Shown here piece by piece: positions 39,869-48,067 of a DNA stretch of 64,000 bases. A program made the translations under genes and the position numbers. Below the pieces are notes generated by a model. That model did not search any database. It was not told where the DNA came from and worked only from the letters and a program-made list of their open reading frames with translations. The DNA is taken from positions 372,001 to 436,000 of the forward strand of contig BSBG01000002.1 of the NCBI GenBank assembly GCA_030159235.1. The letters run 5' to 3'. Source of the DNA: Bacillus safensis. Its GTDB lineage: Bacteria; Bacillota; Bacilli; Bacillales; Bacillaceae. How positions within the stretch are numbered: position 1 is the stretch's first letter; each line of letters starts with the position of its first letter.

Positions 39869-40999
39869 ATGAGAAAAGTTCCAATCACAATCATGCGAGG
39901 CGGTACAAGCAAAGGGGTATTCATTCAAGCAAACAATGCACCATTTGAACACGATGAACTCGAGGCATTTCTATTAGACATTATGGGCAGCCCTGACCGG
40001 CTACAGGTCGATGGAATCGGCGGCGGTAATTCTTTAACAAGCAAAGTGGCCATTATCGATAAAGCCACCCGCCCGGATGTGGATGTGAACTATACATTTG
40101 CACAAGTCAGCATTAATGAGAAATTCGTCGACTTTAAAGGAAACTGCGGGAACATCTCATCAGCCGTTGGGCCATATGCCATCATTAAAGGACTTGTTCA
40201 AGCAGTTGAGCCCATTACGACTGTACGTATCCTCAATACAAACACAAATAAAGTCATTACAGCAGAGGTCGAAGTCGAAAATGGAGAAGTGAAATTTGAA
40301 GGACAGGCAGAAATTCCAGGAGTAAAAGGGACAGGTTCTCCCATTTATTTATCTTTTGAAAATCCTGAAGGCGCTGTCACTGGCAAAACTTTTCCGACTG
40401 GAAACAAAATTGATACGATTCAAACAAAGTTTGGAGAGATTCCAATCTCGATCGTTGACATTGCAAATCCAATTGCCTTTATTCGTGCCAAAGATATTCA
40501 ATTAAAAGGAACTGAATTGCCTGAAGAGTTTACAGACGAATTACTGGATGATTTAGAAGAAATTCGTTCTATCGCTGCTGAAATGTGCCACTTTGCACCA
40601 AAAGAAATGGCTACATTACAGTCTCCAGCTGTTCCAAAGCTTGCACTCATTAGCGAGCCTGCTGACTATGTAGATACAAATGGCATCTTGAGAAGAGCAG
40701 CAAATATGGACATCATCGTTCGTATGCTATCGATGCAAAGACCGCACCAAGCACTTGCCATTACTGGCTCTGTCTGCGTAACAGCCAGCTGTTTCTTGGA
40801 TGAAACGCTTCCAGCTCAGCTGTTTCAAGGAAAAGATGACACACTTCGTATTGGGCATCCTGCTGGTGTGATGCAAACTGAAATTGACATCTCTCAAAAC
40901 AGAGTCAAAGTCATTCGAACCGCAAGAGAAATTCTAGACGGAGTTGTCTTCACGAAACAAGACTATATCATTCAGCCTCAAATTAAAAGAGAAGCTTAA
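39869..40999 (+). CDS. PrpF-family isomerase, probable aconitate isomerase
   Basis: 376 residues from ATG 39,869 after GAGGGTGA. Family marks: ITIMRGGTSKGVFI at the N-terminus, GGGNSLTSKVAII, DFKGNCGNISSAVGPYAI with the catalytic Cys, and HPAGVMQTEI near the end. Diaminopimelate-epimerase-like fold; PrpF enzymes move double bonds in 2-methylaconitate, aconitate and itaconate-like acids. Next to a CitMHS transporter, the substrate is probably cis/trans-aconitate. Compare tbrA/tbrB of B. thuringiensis, which make and export trans-aconitate. Confidence 0.85.
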   Translation: MRKVPITIMRGGTSKGVFIQANNAPFEHDELEAFLLDIMGSPDRLQVDGIGGGNSLTSKVAIIDKATRPDVDVNYTFAQVSINEKFVDFKGNCGNISSAVGPYAIIKGLVQAVEPITTVRILNTNTNKVITAEVEVENGEVKFEGQAEIPGVKGTGSPIYLSFENPEGAVTGKTFPTGNKIDTIQTKFGEIPISIVDIANPIAFIRAKDIQLKGTELPEEFTDELLDDLEEIRSIAAEMCHFAPKEMATLQSPAVPKLALISEPADYVDTNGILRRAANMDIIVRMLSMQRPHQALAITGSVCVTASCFLDETLPAQLFQGKDDTLRIGHPAGVMQTEIDISQNRVKVIRTAREILDGVVFTKQDYIIQPQIKREA

Positions 41000-41027
41000 A
41001 GTAGACGAGAACATCGTCTGCTTTTTT
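40998..41027. terminator. Convergent terminator of prpF-like and biotin ligase genes
   Basis: AAGTAGACG-agaacat-CGTCTGCTTTTTT. Stem of about 8 bp with T6 on the right; the A-run on the left is short. Confidence 0.75.
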
Positions 41028-41745
41028 AATGCTCAAGCGGTGCATCAATATCTCCAGCAGAATGAACTTTTATCTGTCCTTTCTCATCTTTTAACTGGAG
41101 ATGACCGTAGCGATTGACCCCGCAGCAAATGCCTTCTTCCCACATTTGTTTTTCACGATCTAACGAGATTCGGAGCGGCTTATGAAGACGATATAACCGT
41201 TTGTTATAGAGGGCAGTGAGCGCTTCAAACCCTTCATTCTTCCAGCGTGTATGATATTTTTCAAACGCTGCCGCAAGTTCCTTTACAAGCTGATCGGCTT
41301 TCACCTCTGAAAGCTCCGAGAGGCAAATGGTTTTGTACGGAACATGCTCGGGTTTTGTCTTCACATTGATGCCAACTCCGATATAAATAGCGGTACGGTC
41401 CGCTTCAATCAATGTGCCTGATACCTTTGCTTCATTAATGAGAATATCATTAGGCCATTTGATCGCCAGCTGATCTTCAGCCCTCATGAGAGGTTTGAGC
41501 ACGTCATAGATCGCAAGTGCCGTTAGCGGAGCAATCGTTGACTGAGTGGAGAGCTCTTCTGGCGGCAAGACCGTCATGGTCACAGCAACATTCCCTGCAG
41601 GTGTTTCCCACGGCCTGCCAAGCCTGCCTCTTCCTGCTGTCTGCTGATGTGCATAGACAGCAAATGAGGGTTTTTCTCCTTGCTGCATCAGTCTTTTTGC
41701 TTCATTATTTGTACTATCAATGGTGTCATATTGAAAAATCTTCAT
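41026..41745 (-). CDS. Stand-alone biotin-protein ligase (no HTH)
   Basis: 239 residues. The ligase core is complete: DSTNNEAKRL, GRGRLGRPWETPAGN (biotinyl-AMP loop) at about residue 38, IKWPNDILINEAKVSGTLIEA, IGVGINV. A C-terminal SH3-like domain follows. It lacks the N-terminal DNA-binding domain of BirA, so it can attach biotin to carboxylases but not repress bio genes directly. Bacillus genomes usually have a bifunctional birA elsewhere, so this is probably a second enzyme. Confidence 0.85.
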   Translation of the reverse strand: MKIFQYDTIDSTNNEAKRLMQQGEKPSFAVYAHQQTAGRGRLGRPWETPAGNVAVTMTVLPPEELSTQSTIAPLTALAIYDVLKPLMRAEDQLAIKWPNDILINEAKVSGTLIEADRTAIYIGVGINVKTKPEHVPYKTICLSELSEVKADQLVKELAAAFEKYHTRWKNEGFEALTALYNKRLYRLHKPLRISLDREKQMWEEGICCGVNRYGHLQLKDEKGQIKVHSAGDIDAPLEH

Positions 41746-41820
41746 GTGTTCTCCTTTTGTTTCTCTTAATATCCTTTTATTATAACAAAATGAAGCTTAC
41801 ACGTTGATAAGGGCGCTATG

Positions 41821-42282
41821 TTACTTATTTCGCTGATCTTGAAATATCTCTTTTTCTTCCTCTGTAAACGGGACTGAAGTACCTGTGTCTTTACTAATTT
41901 GCACCATCGTGACTGAGCCTGTAAAGCATGGTTCCTGCTGTTCGTTTTCTCCTAAGTAATGTAGAATGAGTGAGCTTGATCCAACTTTTTCCGGTTTTAC
42001 ATACACACGAAGTCTCTCTCCAATCTCCACCTGTTTGATGTAATCACATTGCAGGTTTGCCACGACTGTCATCGTCTTTTTCTCGCGTTTCATTCGTTTA
42101 TCAACTATTCCCGTTTTTTGAAAAAAAGCAATCCGTGCTTCTTCGAAATACACAAAAGGGGTGACATTGTTCATATGGCCAAACATATCCGTTTCTGAAA
42201 AACGAACAGTGGTTTCGACATAAAATCGAAAGGATGCCCTCCATTGTCCAAACGGTTCTTCAATATATGACGGCAATCTCAC
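41821..42282 (-). CDS. ysmA: YsmA, hotdog-fold acyl-CoA thioesterase
   Basis: 153 residues of the 4-hydroxybenzoyl-CoA thioesterase type: TTVRFSETDMFGHMNNVTPFVYFEEARIAFF with the catalytic Asp, then TVVANLQCDYIKQVEIGERLRVYV. Probably hydrolyses acyl-CoA esters. In B. subtilis ysmA lies directly downstream of sdhB and before gerE; here the transporter cluster and biotin ligase have entered between ysmA and gerE. Confidence 0.85.
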   Translation of the reverse strand: MRLPSYIEEPFGQWRASFRFYVETTVRFSETDMFGHMNNVTPFVYFEEARIAFFQKTGIVDKRMKREKKTMTVVANLQCDYIKQVEIGERLRVYVKPEKVGSSSLILHYLGENEQQEPCFTGSVTMVQISKDTGTSVPFTEEEKEIFQDQRNK

Positions 42283-42302
42283 TTCATCATCTCCTTATTC
42301 AT

Positions 42303-42338
42303 TAAAAACGCCTCTCCCATATCGGAAGAGGCGTTTAT
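42303..42338 (-). terminator. Terminator after sdhB
   Basis: On the minus strand AAACGCCTCT, a loop, AGAGGCGTTTTTAAT. Ends the sdhCAB operon. Confidence 0.85.
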
Positions 42339-42403
42339 TTTGTCTGACATCCAGCCTCTCCGTAAACACTCATCATGATTGGCAAAGAGGACTGAATGTG
42401 ATG

Positions 42404-43168
42404 TTATTCTGCGTGATCGCTTCCGAAGAAATTACGGAAAGCTTGTAATGTTGTATCTCGGTTAAGTGCTGCAATTGATGTTGTTAGCGGGATTCCTTTC
42501 GGACACGCCTGTACACAGTTTTGAGAGTTTCCACAGTTCGCAAGACCGCCGTCACCCATAATTTCTTCTAGACGGTCAGACTTATTCATCGCACCTGTCG
42601 GATGTGCGTTAAATAGACGAACTTGAGAAAGCGGTGCTGGTCCCATAAAGGAAGACTTGTCATTCACGTTTGGACAAGCTTCAAGGCAGACACCACATGT
42701 CATACATTTAGATAGCTCATACGCCCATTGACGTTTTTTCTCAGGCATTCTTGGTCCAGGTCCAAGATCATATGTGCCATCAATCGGCACCCATGCTTTT
42801 ACTTTTTTCAAGGAGTTAAACATGCGGCTTCTATCAACCTGCAAGTCTCTCACAACCGGGAATGTCTTCATCGGCTGGAGACGAATCGGCTGCTCTAACT
42901 TGTCAATCAAAGCTGTACATGACTGGCGTGGTTTTCCATTAATAACCATAGAACAAGCGCCACACACCTCTTCAAGACAGTTCATATCCCAGTTGATCGC
43001 CGTTGTTGTTTCACCTTGTTTATTAACAGGGTTCCGTCTAATTTCCATAAGTGCGGAAATGACGTTCATATTCGGACGGTAAGGGATTTCGAATTCCTCA
43101 TCATAAGACTTTCCATCTGCTGTATCTTGACGTGTGATTATCAATTGAATCGTGTTTTTTTCACTCAT
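42404..43168 (-). CDS. sdhB: Succinate dehydrogenase iron-sulphur subunit
   Basis: 254 residues from ATG 43,168 (GGTGGAG upstream), close to the B. subtilis length. Cys ligands for [2Fe-2S] occur in CLEEVCGACSMVINGKPRQSC; those for the other clusters in CMTCGVCLEACPNV and CGNSQNCVQACPKGIPL. It passes electrons from SdhA to menaquinone in complex II on the inner face of the membrane. It starts one base after the sdhA stop. Confidence 0.96.
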   Translation of the reverse strand: MSEKNTIQLIITRQDTADGKSYDEEFEIPYRPNMNVISALMEIRRNPVNKQGETTTAINWDMNCLEEVCGACSMVINGKPRQSCTALIDKLEQPIRLQPMKTFPVVRDLQVDRSRMFNSLKKVKAWVPIDGTYDLGPGPRMPEKKRQWAYELSKCMTCGVCLEACPNVNDKSSFMGPAPLSQVRLFNAHPTGAMNKSDRLEEIMGDGGLANCGNSQNCVQACPKGIPLTTSIAALNRDTTLQAFRNFFGSDHAE

Positions 43169-43169
43169 C

Positions 43170-44930
43170 TTATTTCTCCACCTTTTTCTTCGAGTAATCT
43201 CGTTTACGAGGTGCAATTAACGATACATCGACGTCCTCATAGTGGAATGCAGGCTTTTGATTTTTCCCTTTGAACGCAGCCATCGTTGTTTTAAGGAATT
43301 CTTCATCGTTTCTGTCTGGGAATTCCGGTTTGTAGTGTGCGCCTCGGCTTTCATTCCGGTTGTATGCCCCGATTGTAATGACTCTTGCCAGTTGAAGCAT
43401 GTTGTCAAGCTGACGCGTGAAGGCCGCGCCTTGGTTGCTCCATGATGCAGTATCGTTGATGTTGATATGCTTATAGCGCTCCATTAGTTCTTCGATCTTC
43501 TGATCTGTTTTTAAGAGTTTGTCATTGTAACGAACCACTGTGACGTTATCCGTCATCCATTCTCCAAGCTCTTTATGAAGCACGTACGCATTTTCTGTGC
43601 CATCCATGCTGAGAATGTTGTCCCATTTCTCTTGTTCTTTCTTTACGGCGCTGTCAAATGTTGCAGAAGAAAGGTCTTCGGCAGATTTCTCAAGACCGCT
43701 AATGTACTTCACCGCATTTGGTCCAGCGACCATTCCGCCGTAAATGGCAGAAAGCAGTGAGTTGGCACCAAGTCTGTTTCCACCGTGCATAGAGTAATCA
43801 CATTCTCCAGCAGCGAACAGACCTTTGATATTCGTCATTTGATCATAATCGACCCATAATCCGCCCATGGAGTAATGAACAGCAGGGAAAATTTTCATTG
43901 GAAGCTTACGCGGGTCATCACCCATGAATTTTTCATAGATTTCAATGATGCCGCCAAGCTTAATATCAAGCTCTTTCGGATCTTTGTGAGAAAGATCAAG
44001 ATAGACCATGTTCTCTCCGTTGATGCCAAGCTTTTGCTCGACACATACGTCAAAGATTTCACGCGTTGCAATGTCACGCGGTACAAGGTTTCCGTATGCT
44101 GGGTATTTTTCTTCAAGGAAGTACCAAGGTTTCCCGTCTTTATATGTCCAAACACGTCCACCTTCACCACGAGCTGATTCACTCATGAGACGAAGCTTGT
44201 CATCTCCTGGGATCGCTGTTGGATGAATTTGAATGAATTCTCCATTTGCATAATGAGCACCTTGCTGATAGACGATAGATGCAGCAGATCCAGTATTAAT
44301 CATGGAATTCGTTGATTTACCGAACACGATTCCAGGACCACCTGTTGCCATGATAACCGCATCCGAGCGGAAGGATTCAATTTCCATTGTCGTCAAGTTT
44401 TGCGCGACAATCCCTCGGCATACTTCCTCGTCATCTAACACAGCGCCAAGGAATTCCCAGCCTTCATATTTCGTGACAAGTCCTGCTACTTCATAGCGGC
44501 GAACCTGCTCATCCAGTGCGTATAATAGCTGCTGGCCTGTTGTGGCTCCAGCAAACGCTGTACGGTGGTGCTGTGTTCCCCCGAAGCGGCGGAAGTCCAG
44601 TAATCCCTCTGGTGTTCTGTTAAACATAACACCCATACGATCAAGTAAGTGGATAATGGACGGCGCTGCTTCACACATTGCCTTTACTGGCGGCTGGTTG
44701 GCTAAGAAATCTCCGCCGTATACCGTGTCATCAAAATGTTCATAAGGTGAATCCCCTTCACCTTTAGTATTGACCGCTCCGTTGATTCCGCCCTGTGCAC
44801 ATACAGAATGCGAACGTTTCACAGGTACGATTGAAAATAGTTTAACAGCTGTTCCCGATTCTGCTGCTTTAATAGTTGCCATAAGACCAGCTAAGCCGCC
44901 TCCGACAACGATGATGCTAGAATTACTCAT
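43170..44930 (-). CDS. sdhA: Succinate dehydrogenase flavoprotein subunit
   Basis: 586 residues. FAD-binding start IIVVGGGLAGLMATIKAAESG, CAQGGINGAVN, TATGG region, HPTAIPG and RGEGGRVW of the active site, and MHGGNRLGANSLLSAIYGGMVAG near the C-terminal part. Oxidises succinate to fumarate in the TCA cycle and respiratory chain. Middle gene of sdhCAB. Confidence 0.97.
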   Translation of the reverse strand: MSNSSIIVVGGGLAGLMATIKAAESGTAVKLFSIVPVKRSHSVCAQGGINGAVNTKGEGDSPYEHFDDTVYGGDFLANQPPVKAMCEAAPSIIHLLDRMGVMFNRTPEGLLDFRRFGGTQHHRTAFAGATTGQQLLYALDEQVRRYEVAGLVTKYEGWEFLGAVLDDEEVCRGIVAQNLTTMEIESFRSDAVIMATGGPGIVFGKSTNSMINTGSAASIVYQQGAHYANGEFIQIHPTAIPGDDKLRLMSESARGEGGRVWTYKDGKPWYFLEEKYPAYGNLVPRDIATREIFDVCVEQKLGINGENMVYLDLSHKDPKELDIKLGGIIEIYEKFMGDDPRKLPMKIFPAVHYSMGGLWVDYDQMTNIKGLFAAGECDYSMHGGNRLGANSLLSAIYGGMVAGPNAVKYISGLEKSAEDLSSATFDSAVKKEQEKWDNILSMDGTENAYVLHKELGEWMTDNVTVVRYNDKLLKTDQKIEELMERYKHININDTASWSNQGAAFTRQLDNMLQLARVITIGAYNRNESRGAHYKPEFPDRNDEEFLKTTMAAFKGKNQKPAFHYEDVDVSLIAPRKRDYSKKKVEK

Positions 44931-44967
44931 TGTAGCCCCTCTCCCTCTTCTACTAATCTATTTCCTC

Positions 44968-45576
44968 TTAAACAAAAGCGAAAATTGCTCTTAGCCCCAC
45001 ATATGAAAGCGCTATAAATATACCTAATGTCACATATGTGGAGATTCTTTGTGAGCGTGGTGAAACGGTAATTCCCCAGCTGACAGCAAATGACCACAAG
45101 CCATTAGCAAAGTGGAAAATAGTAGATAAAACGCCGACAATATAGAAGCCTAGCATAAATGGAGAGCTTAAAATATTCGCCATCATGTCATAGTTGACTT
45201 CAGCTCCAAGCTGAGCTTGAATGCGTGTTTCCCATACGTGCCAAGTGATAAAAATCAATGTGATGATTCCTGAAACCCTTTGCAGTCTGAACAACCAGTT
45301 TCTTAAGTAACTGAAGCGAGACGTGTTGTTTTGTGCCGTAAAGGCTATGTACACCCCATAAACAGCATGATAGATCAGTGGTAAGAAAATCACGAACAGC
45401 TCAAGTGCGTATCTGAATGGCAACTGTTCCATAAAGTGTGCAGCTTTGTTAAACGCCTCTGGTCCATCCGTCGCAAAGTGGTTAATCACTAAGTGCTGTA
45501 CTAAAAATAGACCGACCGGAATGACGCCAAGCAAAGAATGCAATCTCCGATATAAAAATTCTTTGTTCCCCGACAT
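44968..45576 (-). CDS. sdhC: Succinate dehydrogenase cytochrome b558 subunit
   Basis: 202 residues from ATG 45,576 with a GGGGG box upstream, equal in length to B. subtilis SdhC. Five transmembrane helices with heme-ligating His residues (LVQHLVINHF, FLPLIYHAVYGVYI, IFITWHVWETR, IFHFANGLW). Membrane anchor and quinone site. First gene of the operon. The 45,577-45,858 region between it and the divergent yslB holds both promoters but I can assign neither with confidence. Confidence 0.95.
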   Translation of the reverse strand: MSGNKEFLYRRLHSLLGVIPVGLFLVQHLVINHFATDGPEAFNKAAHFMEQLPFRYALELFVIFLPLIYHAVYGVYIAFTAQNNTSRFSYLRNWLFRLQRVSGIITLIFITWHVWETRIQAQLGAEVNYDMMANILSSPFMLGFYIVGVLSTIFHFANGLWSFAVSWGITVSPRSQRISTYVTLGIFIALSYVGLRAIFAFV

Positions 45577-45858
45577 TACTTTACCCCCTAGTAAAAAAGT
45601 GCAATTGCTTGAAAATTGTCTTACCCCCGCTTCTTTCAAATGTAAGCACTTTATTCAAATTTATTGACAATTTCATTTTACTCCTATGTCAAAAAAGCGT
45701 CAAGAAACCGCGTACATAAATTAAAATTTTCCGAAATTTTAAAGTTTTAAATCAAAATTCGTTTTACTACAATAAGAATTTCTTAGACTTCAGGGAAAAC
45801 TCTGTCATCATATCCCCACATAAGCTATAATAAATTGTTGAAAGAGGGGAGCCGTACA

Positions 45859-46302
45859 ATGAATAAATTCGAATCTAACTTAGAACAGCTTAAAGAAATT
45901 GAAGTCAATGGATTTGCCTACGAGCTGATACGCGAAGTTCTGCTGCCTGATATTCTTGGTCAGGACCATTCATCTATGATGTATTTTGCGGGTAAACTGC
46001 TTGCTCGTAAATTTCCTCAAGAGTCATGGGAAAAGATCCCCGAATTTTTCCATGAAGCCGGATGGGGGACTCTCACGATGATCCATTCGAAAAAACAGGA
46101 AATTGAGTTTGAGCTCGAAGGTCCACTTGTATCAAATCGACTCACCTATCAAAAGGAGCCATGCTTTCAGATGGAAGCGGGTTTTATTGCTGAACAAATT
46201 CAGCTTCTAAATGAGCACGTGGCTGAATCCTATGAACAAGTGAAAAAGCGTGCTGAGAAAGTCATTTTAACCGTTAAATGGGATTTAAGAGACCCTAGCT
46301 AA
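45859..46302 (+). CDS. yslB: YslB, DUF2507 family
   Basis: 147 residues from ATG 45,859 after GAGGGGAG. The pattern YELIREVLLPDILGQDHSSMMYFAGKLLARKFP and GWGTLTMIHSKKQEIEFELEGPLV fits the DUF2507 fold, distantly like V4R/heme-NO-binding domains. Located between sdhC and lysC on the opposite strand, as in B. subtilis. Function unknown. Confidence 0.9.
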   Translation: MNKFESNLEQLKEIEVNGFAYELIREVLLPDILGQDHSSMMYFAGKLLARKFPQESWEKIPEFFHEAGWGTLTMIHSKKQEIEFELEGPLVSNRLTYQKEPCFQMEAGFIAEQIQLLNEHVAESYEQVKKRAEKVILTVKWDLRDPS

Positions 46303-46312
46303 CACTCGTTTT

Positions 46313-46345
46313 AAAAAGGCGCAGACTTCAGGTCACGCCTTTTTT
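46313..46345 (+). terminator. Terminator after yslB
   Basis: AAAAAGGCG, a 14-nt loop, CGCCTTTTTT. The A-run on its left also suits leftward use. Confidence 0.8.
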
Positions 46346-46414
46346 GTATGTCTTCTTCTATCATAGCACACTTAGTGAATGGGTTTACGCTCGTTTTAAA
46401 AGCAAATTCCAATA

Positions 46415-46457
46415 GAAAAAAAAGAGGCGTCCCCCCCTCGATGAGATCACCTCTTTA
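46415..46457 (-). terminator. Terminator after lysC
   Basis: On the minus strand AAAGAGG, a long G-rich loop, CCTCTTTTTTTT. The loop contains a run of seven G. Confidence 0.65.
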
Positions 46458-46462
46458 CCTTT

Positions 46463-47698
46463 TTAAGAGTGTGCAGCTGCACCTACTTTCGATAAATCAA
46501 ACGCATCATGCAGTGCTTCAACCGCTTTGACCATATCATCACGGCCGATCACTGTTGAGACTTTGATTTCAGACGTACTGACCATTTTCACTTGAATGTC
46601 TTTTTGAGCTAAAACGGCGAACATTTCAGCAGCAACGCCTGGGTTTGAAACCATTCCAGATCCCACGATAGAGACTTTCGCTAATTTGCTTTCTGTCTCA
46701 ATCTGCTCATAGCCAAGCGCTCCTTTATATTCTTCTAATACTTCAACTGTTTTGGACAAATCATCCGTTTTGACAGAGAAAGAGATGGAAGTTTGATTGG
46801 TACTTGTGACAGACTGAATGATGATATCAACATTGATATTCTGTTTCGCAAGCGTCGTAAAAATGGTCGATAATGTGGTTAAACCACTTGAAAGCCCGCA
46901 CACCGTCACTCGTGTAATCTGATCTTCAAATGCAATGCCTCTGACGACTAAATTTTGTTCCATGGATGATTCCTCCTCAATTAACGTACCCGATTCATTT
47001 TCAATACTAGAACGGACTTCTAGCGGGACTTGATAATTTTTCGCAAATTCAACAGCTCTTGGATGCAGAACCCCAGCTCCTAAATTCGCCAGCTCAAGCA
47101 TCTCATCGTATGAAATACCTGCAAGTTTCCGCGCAGATGGCACATAACGCGGATCTGTTGTAAATACTCCTGGTACATCTGTGTAAATATCACATTTATC
47201 AGCTTTTAGTGCGGCAGCCAGTGCCACAGCTGTCGTATCAGATCCACCACGTCCAAGTGTTGTGATATGTAAGTCATCTGCAATACCTTGGAAGCCTGCC
47301 ACAACCACGACTTTCCCCCTACTTAATTCCTCTTTTATTCTTGATTCATCAATGTCCACGATTCTTGCATTTCCATGTACATTCTCTGTTTTCATACCAG
47401 CCTGCCAGCCTGTAAATGAAATGGCATCATAGCCTTTTGCTTGCAGCGCCATCGCTAGTAATGAAATGGTCACTTGCTCGCCAGTTGTGAGCAGCATATC
47501 CATCTCTCTTTTACTTGGATCATCTGTGAGTTCTTTCGCTAGGTCGACTAAAACATCTGTTGATTTTCCCATCGCCGACACAACGACCACCACATCATGT
47601 CCTGCCTCGCGTTCAGCGATCACTCTCTCTGCAGCATTGCGAATTTTTTCTGTCGTTCCAACGGAAGTTCCGCCAAATTTTTGTACAATTAGTCCCAT
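46463..47698 (-). CDS. lysC: Aspartokinase II, lysine-regulated
   Basis: 411 residues from ATG 47,698. The catalytic domain starts LIVQKFGGTSVGTTEKIRNAA and includes TTGEQVTISLLAMALQ and GRGGSDTTAVALAAALKAD. Two C-terminal ACT domains (about 265-411) bind lysine. First step of the aspartate pathway. B. subtilis lysC also makes a shorter subunit from an internal start; an in-frame ATG in the equivalent region is plausible here. Controlled by the lysine riboswitch upstream. Confidence 0.96.
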   Translation of the reverse strand: MGLIVQKFGGTSVGTTEKIRNAAERVIAEREAGHDVVVVVSAMGKSTDVLVDLAKELTDDPSKREMDMLLTTGEQVTISLLAMALQAKGYDAISFTGWQAGMKTENVHGNARIVDIDESRIKEELSRGKVVVVAGFQGIADDLHITTLGRGGSDTTAVALAAALKADKCDIYTDVPGVFTTDPRYVPSARKLAGISYDEMLELANLGAGVLHPRAVEFAKNYQVPLEVRSSIENESGTLIEEESSMEQNLVVRGIAFEDQITRVTVCGLSSGLTTLSTIFTTLAKQNINVDIIIQSVTSTNQTSISFSVKTDDLSKTVEVLEEYKGALGYEQIETESKLAKVSIVGSGMVSNPGVAAEMFAVLAQKDIQVKMVSTSEIKVSTVIGRDDMVKAVEALHDAFDLSKVGAAAHS

Positions 47699-47766
47699 GT
47701 CTACCACCCTTTTTCAAAAGATCACGTGTGAGAGAAGCGGCTTTGGAGACTGCCTGCTCACTGCAA

Positions 47767-47804
47767 ATAAAAAAGCAATGAGAGAACAAGTCTCCCATTG
47801 CTTT
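47767..47804 (-). terminator. Riboswitch-controlled terminator of lysC
   Basis: On the minus strand AAAGCAATGgGAGA-cttg-TTCTCtCATTGCTTTTTT, a long stem with T6, between the L-box aptamer and the lysC start. Confidence 0.9.
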
Positions 47805-47833
47805 AAAATCATCATCAAACGATGCAAACAATG

Positions 47834-48001
47834 AGATAGCCCTCCAAGAAATGAATTCTTGACAGCCCTACATTTCTTCAATGTACAGCCAGCGAATAAA
47901 ATGAGTGGATTTCATTCACTTCGGCGACGCTCCCCTTTCAGCCCTCTTCCTAGATCCCATCGATCTCTGAAGGCCTACTCTTGAAGTTCGCACCTCTATC
48001 T
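47834..48001 (-). ncRNA. Lysine riboswitch (L-box) of lysC
   Basis: The minus strand shows the conserved L-box parts in order: AGATAGAGGTGCGAACTTCA, AGAGTAGG, GGAAGAGGGCTGAAAGG, GGAGCGTCGCCGAAGTGA and GCTGGCTGT. The ends pair as P1 (AGATAG with CTATCT). Lysine binding favours the terminator at 47,767-47,804. It explains most of the 369-nt gap between lysC and uvrC. Confidence 0.95.
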
Positions 48002-48067
48002 TCAACAAACAACACGTTCATTTATTAAATTAGTCACATCTTAACAGACTTTTTGGAAAAGTACAAT

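Noticed and set aside
47613..47831. 72-codon leftward frame covering the lysC leader terminator
   Set aside because: It spans the riboswitch terminator and continues into lysC in another frame; codon pattern is not protein-like and the RNA structure explains the sequence.
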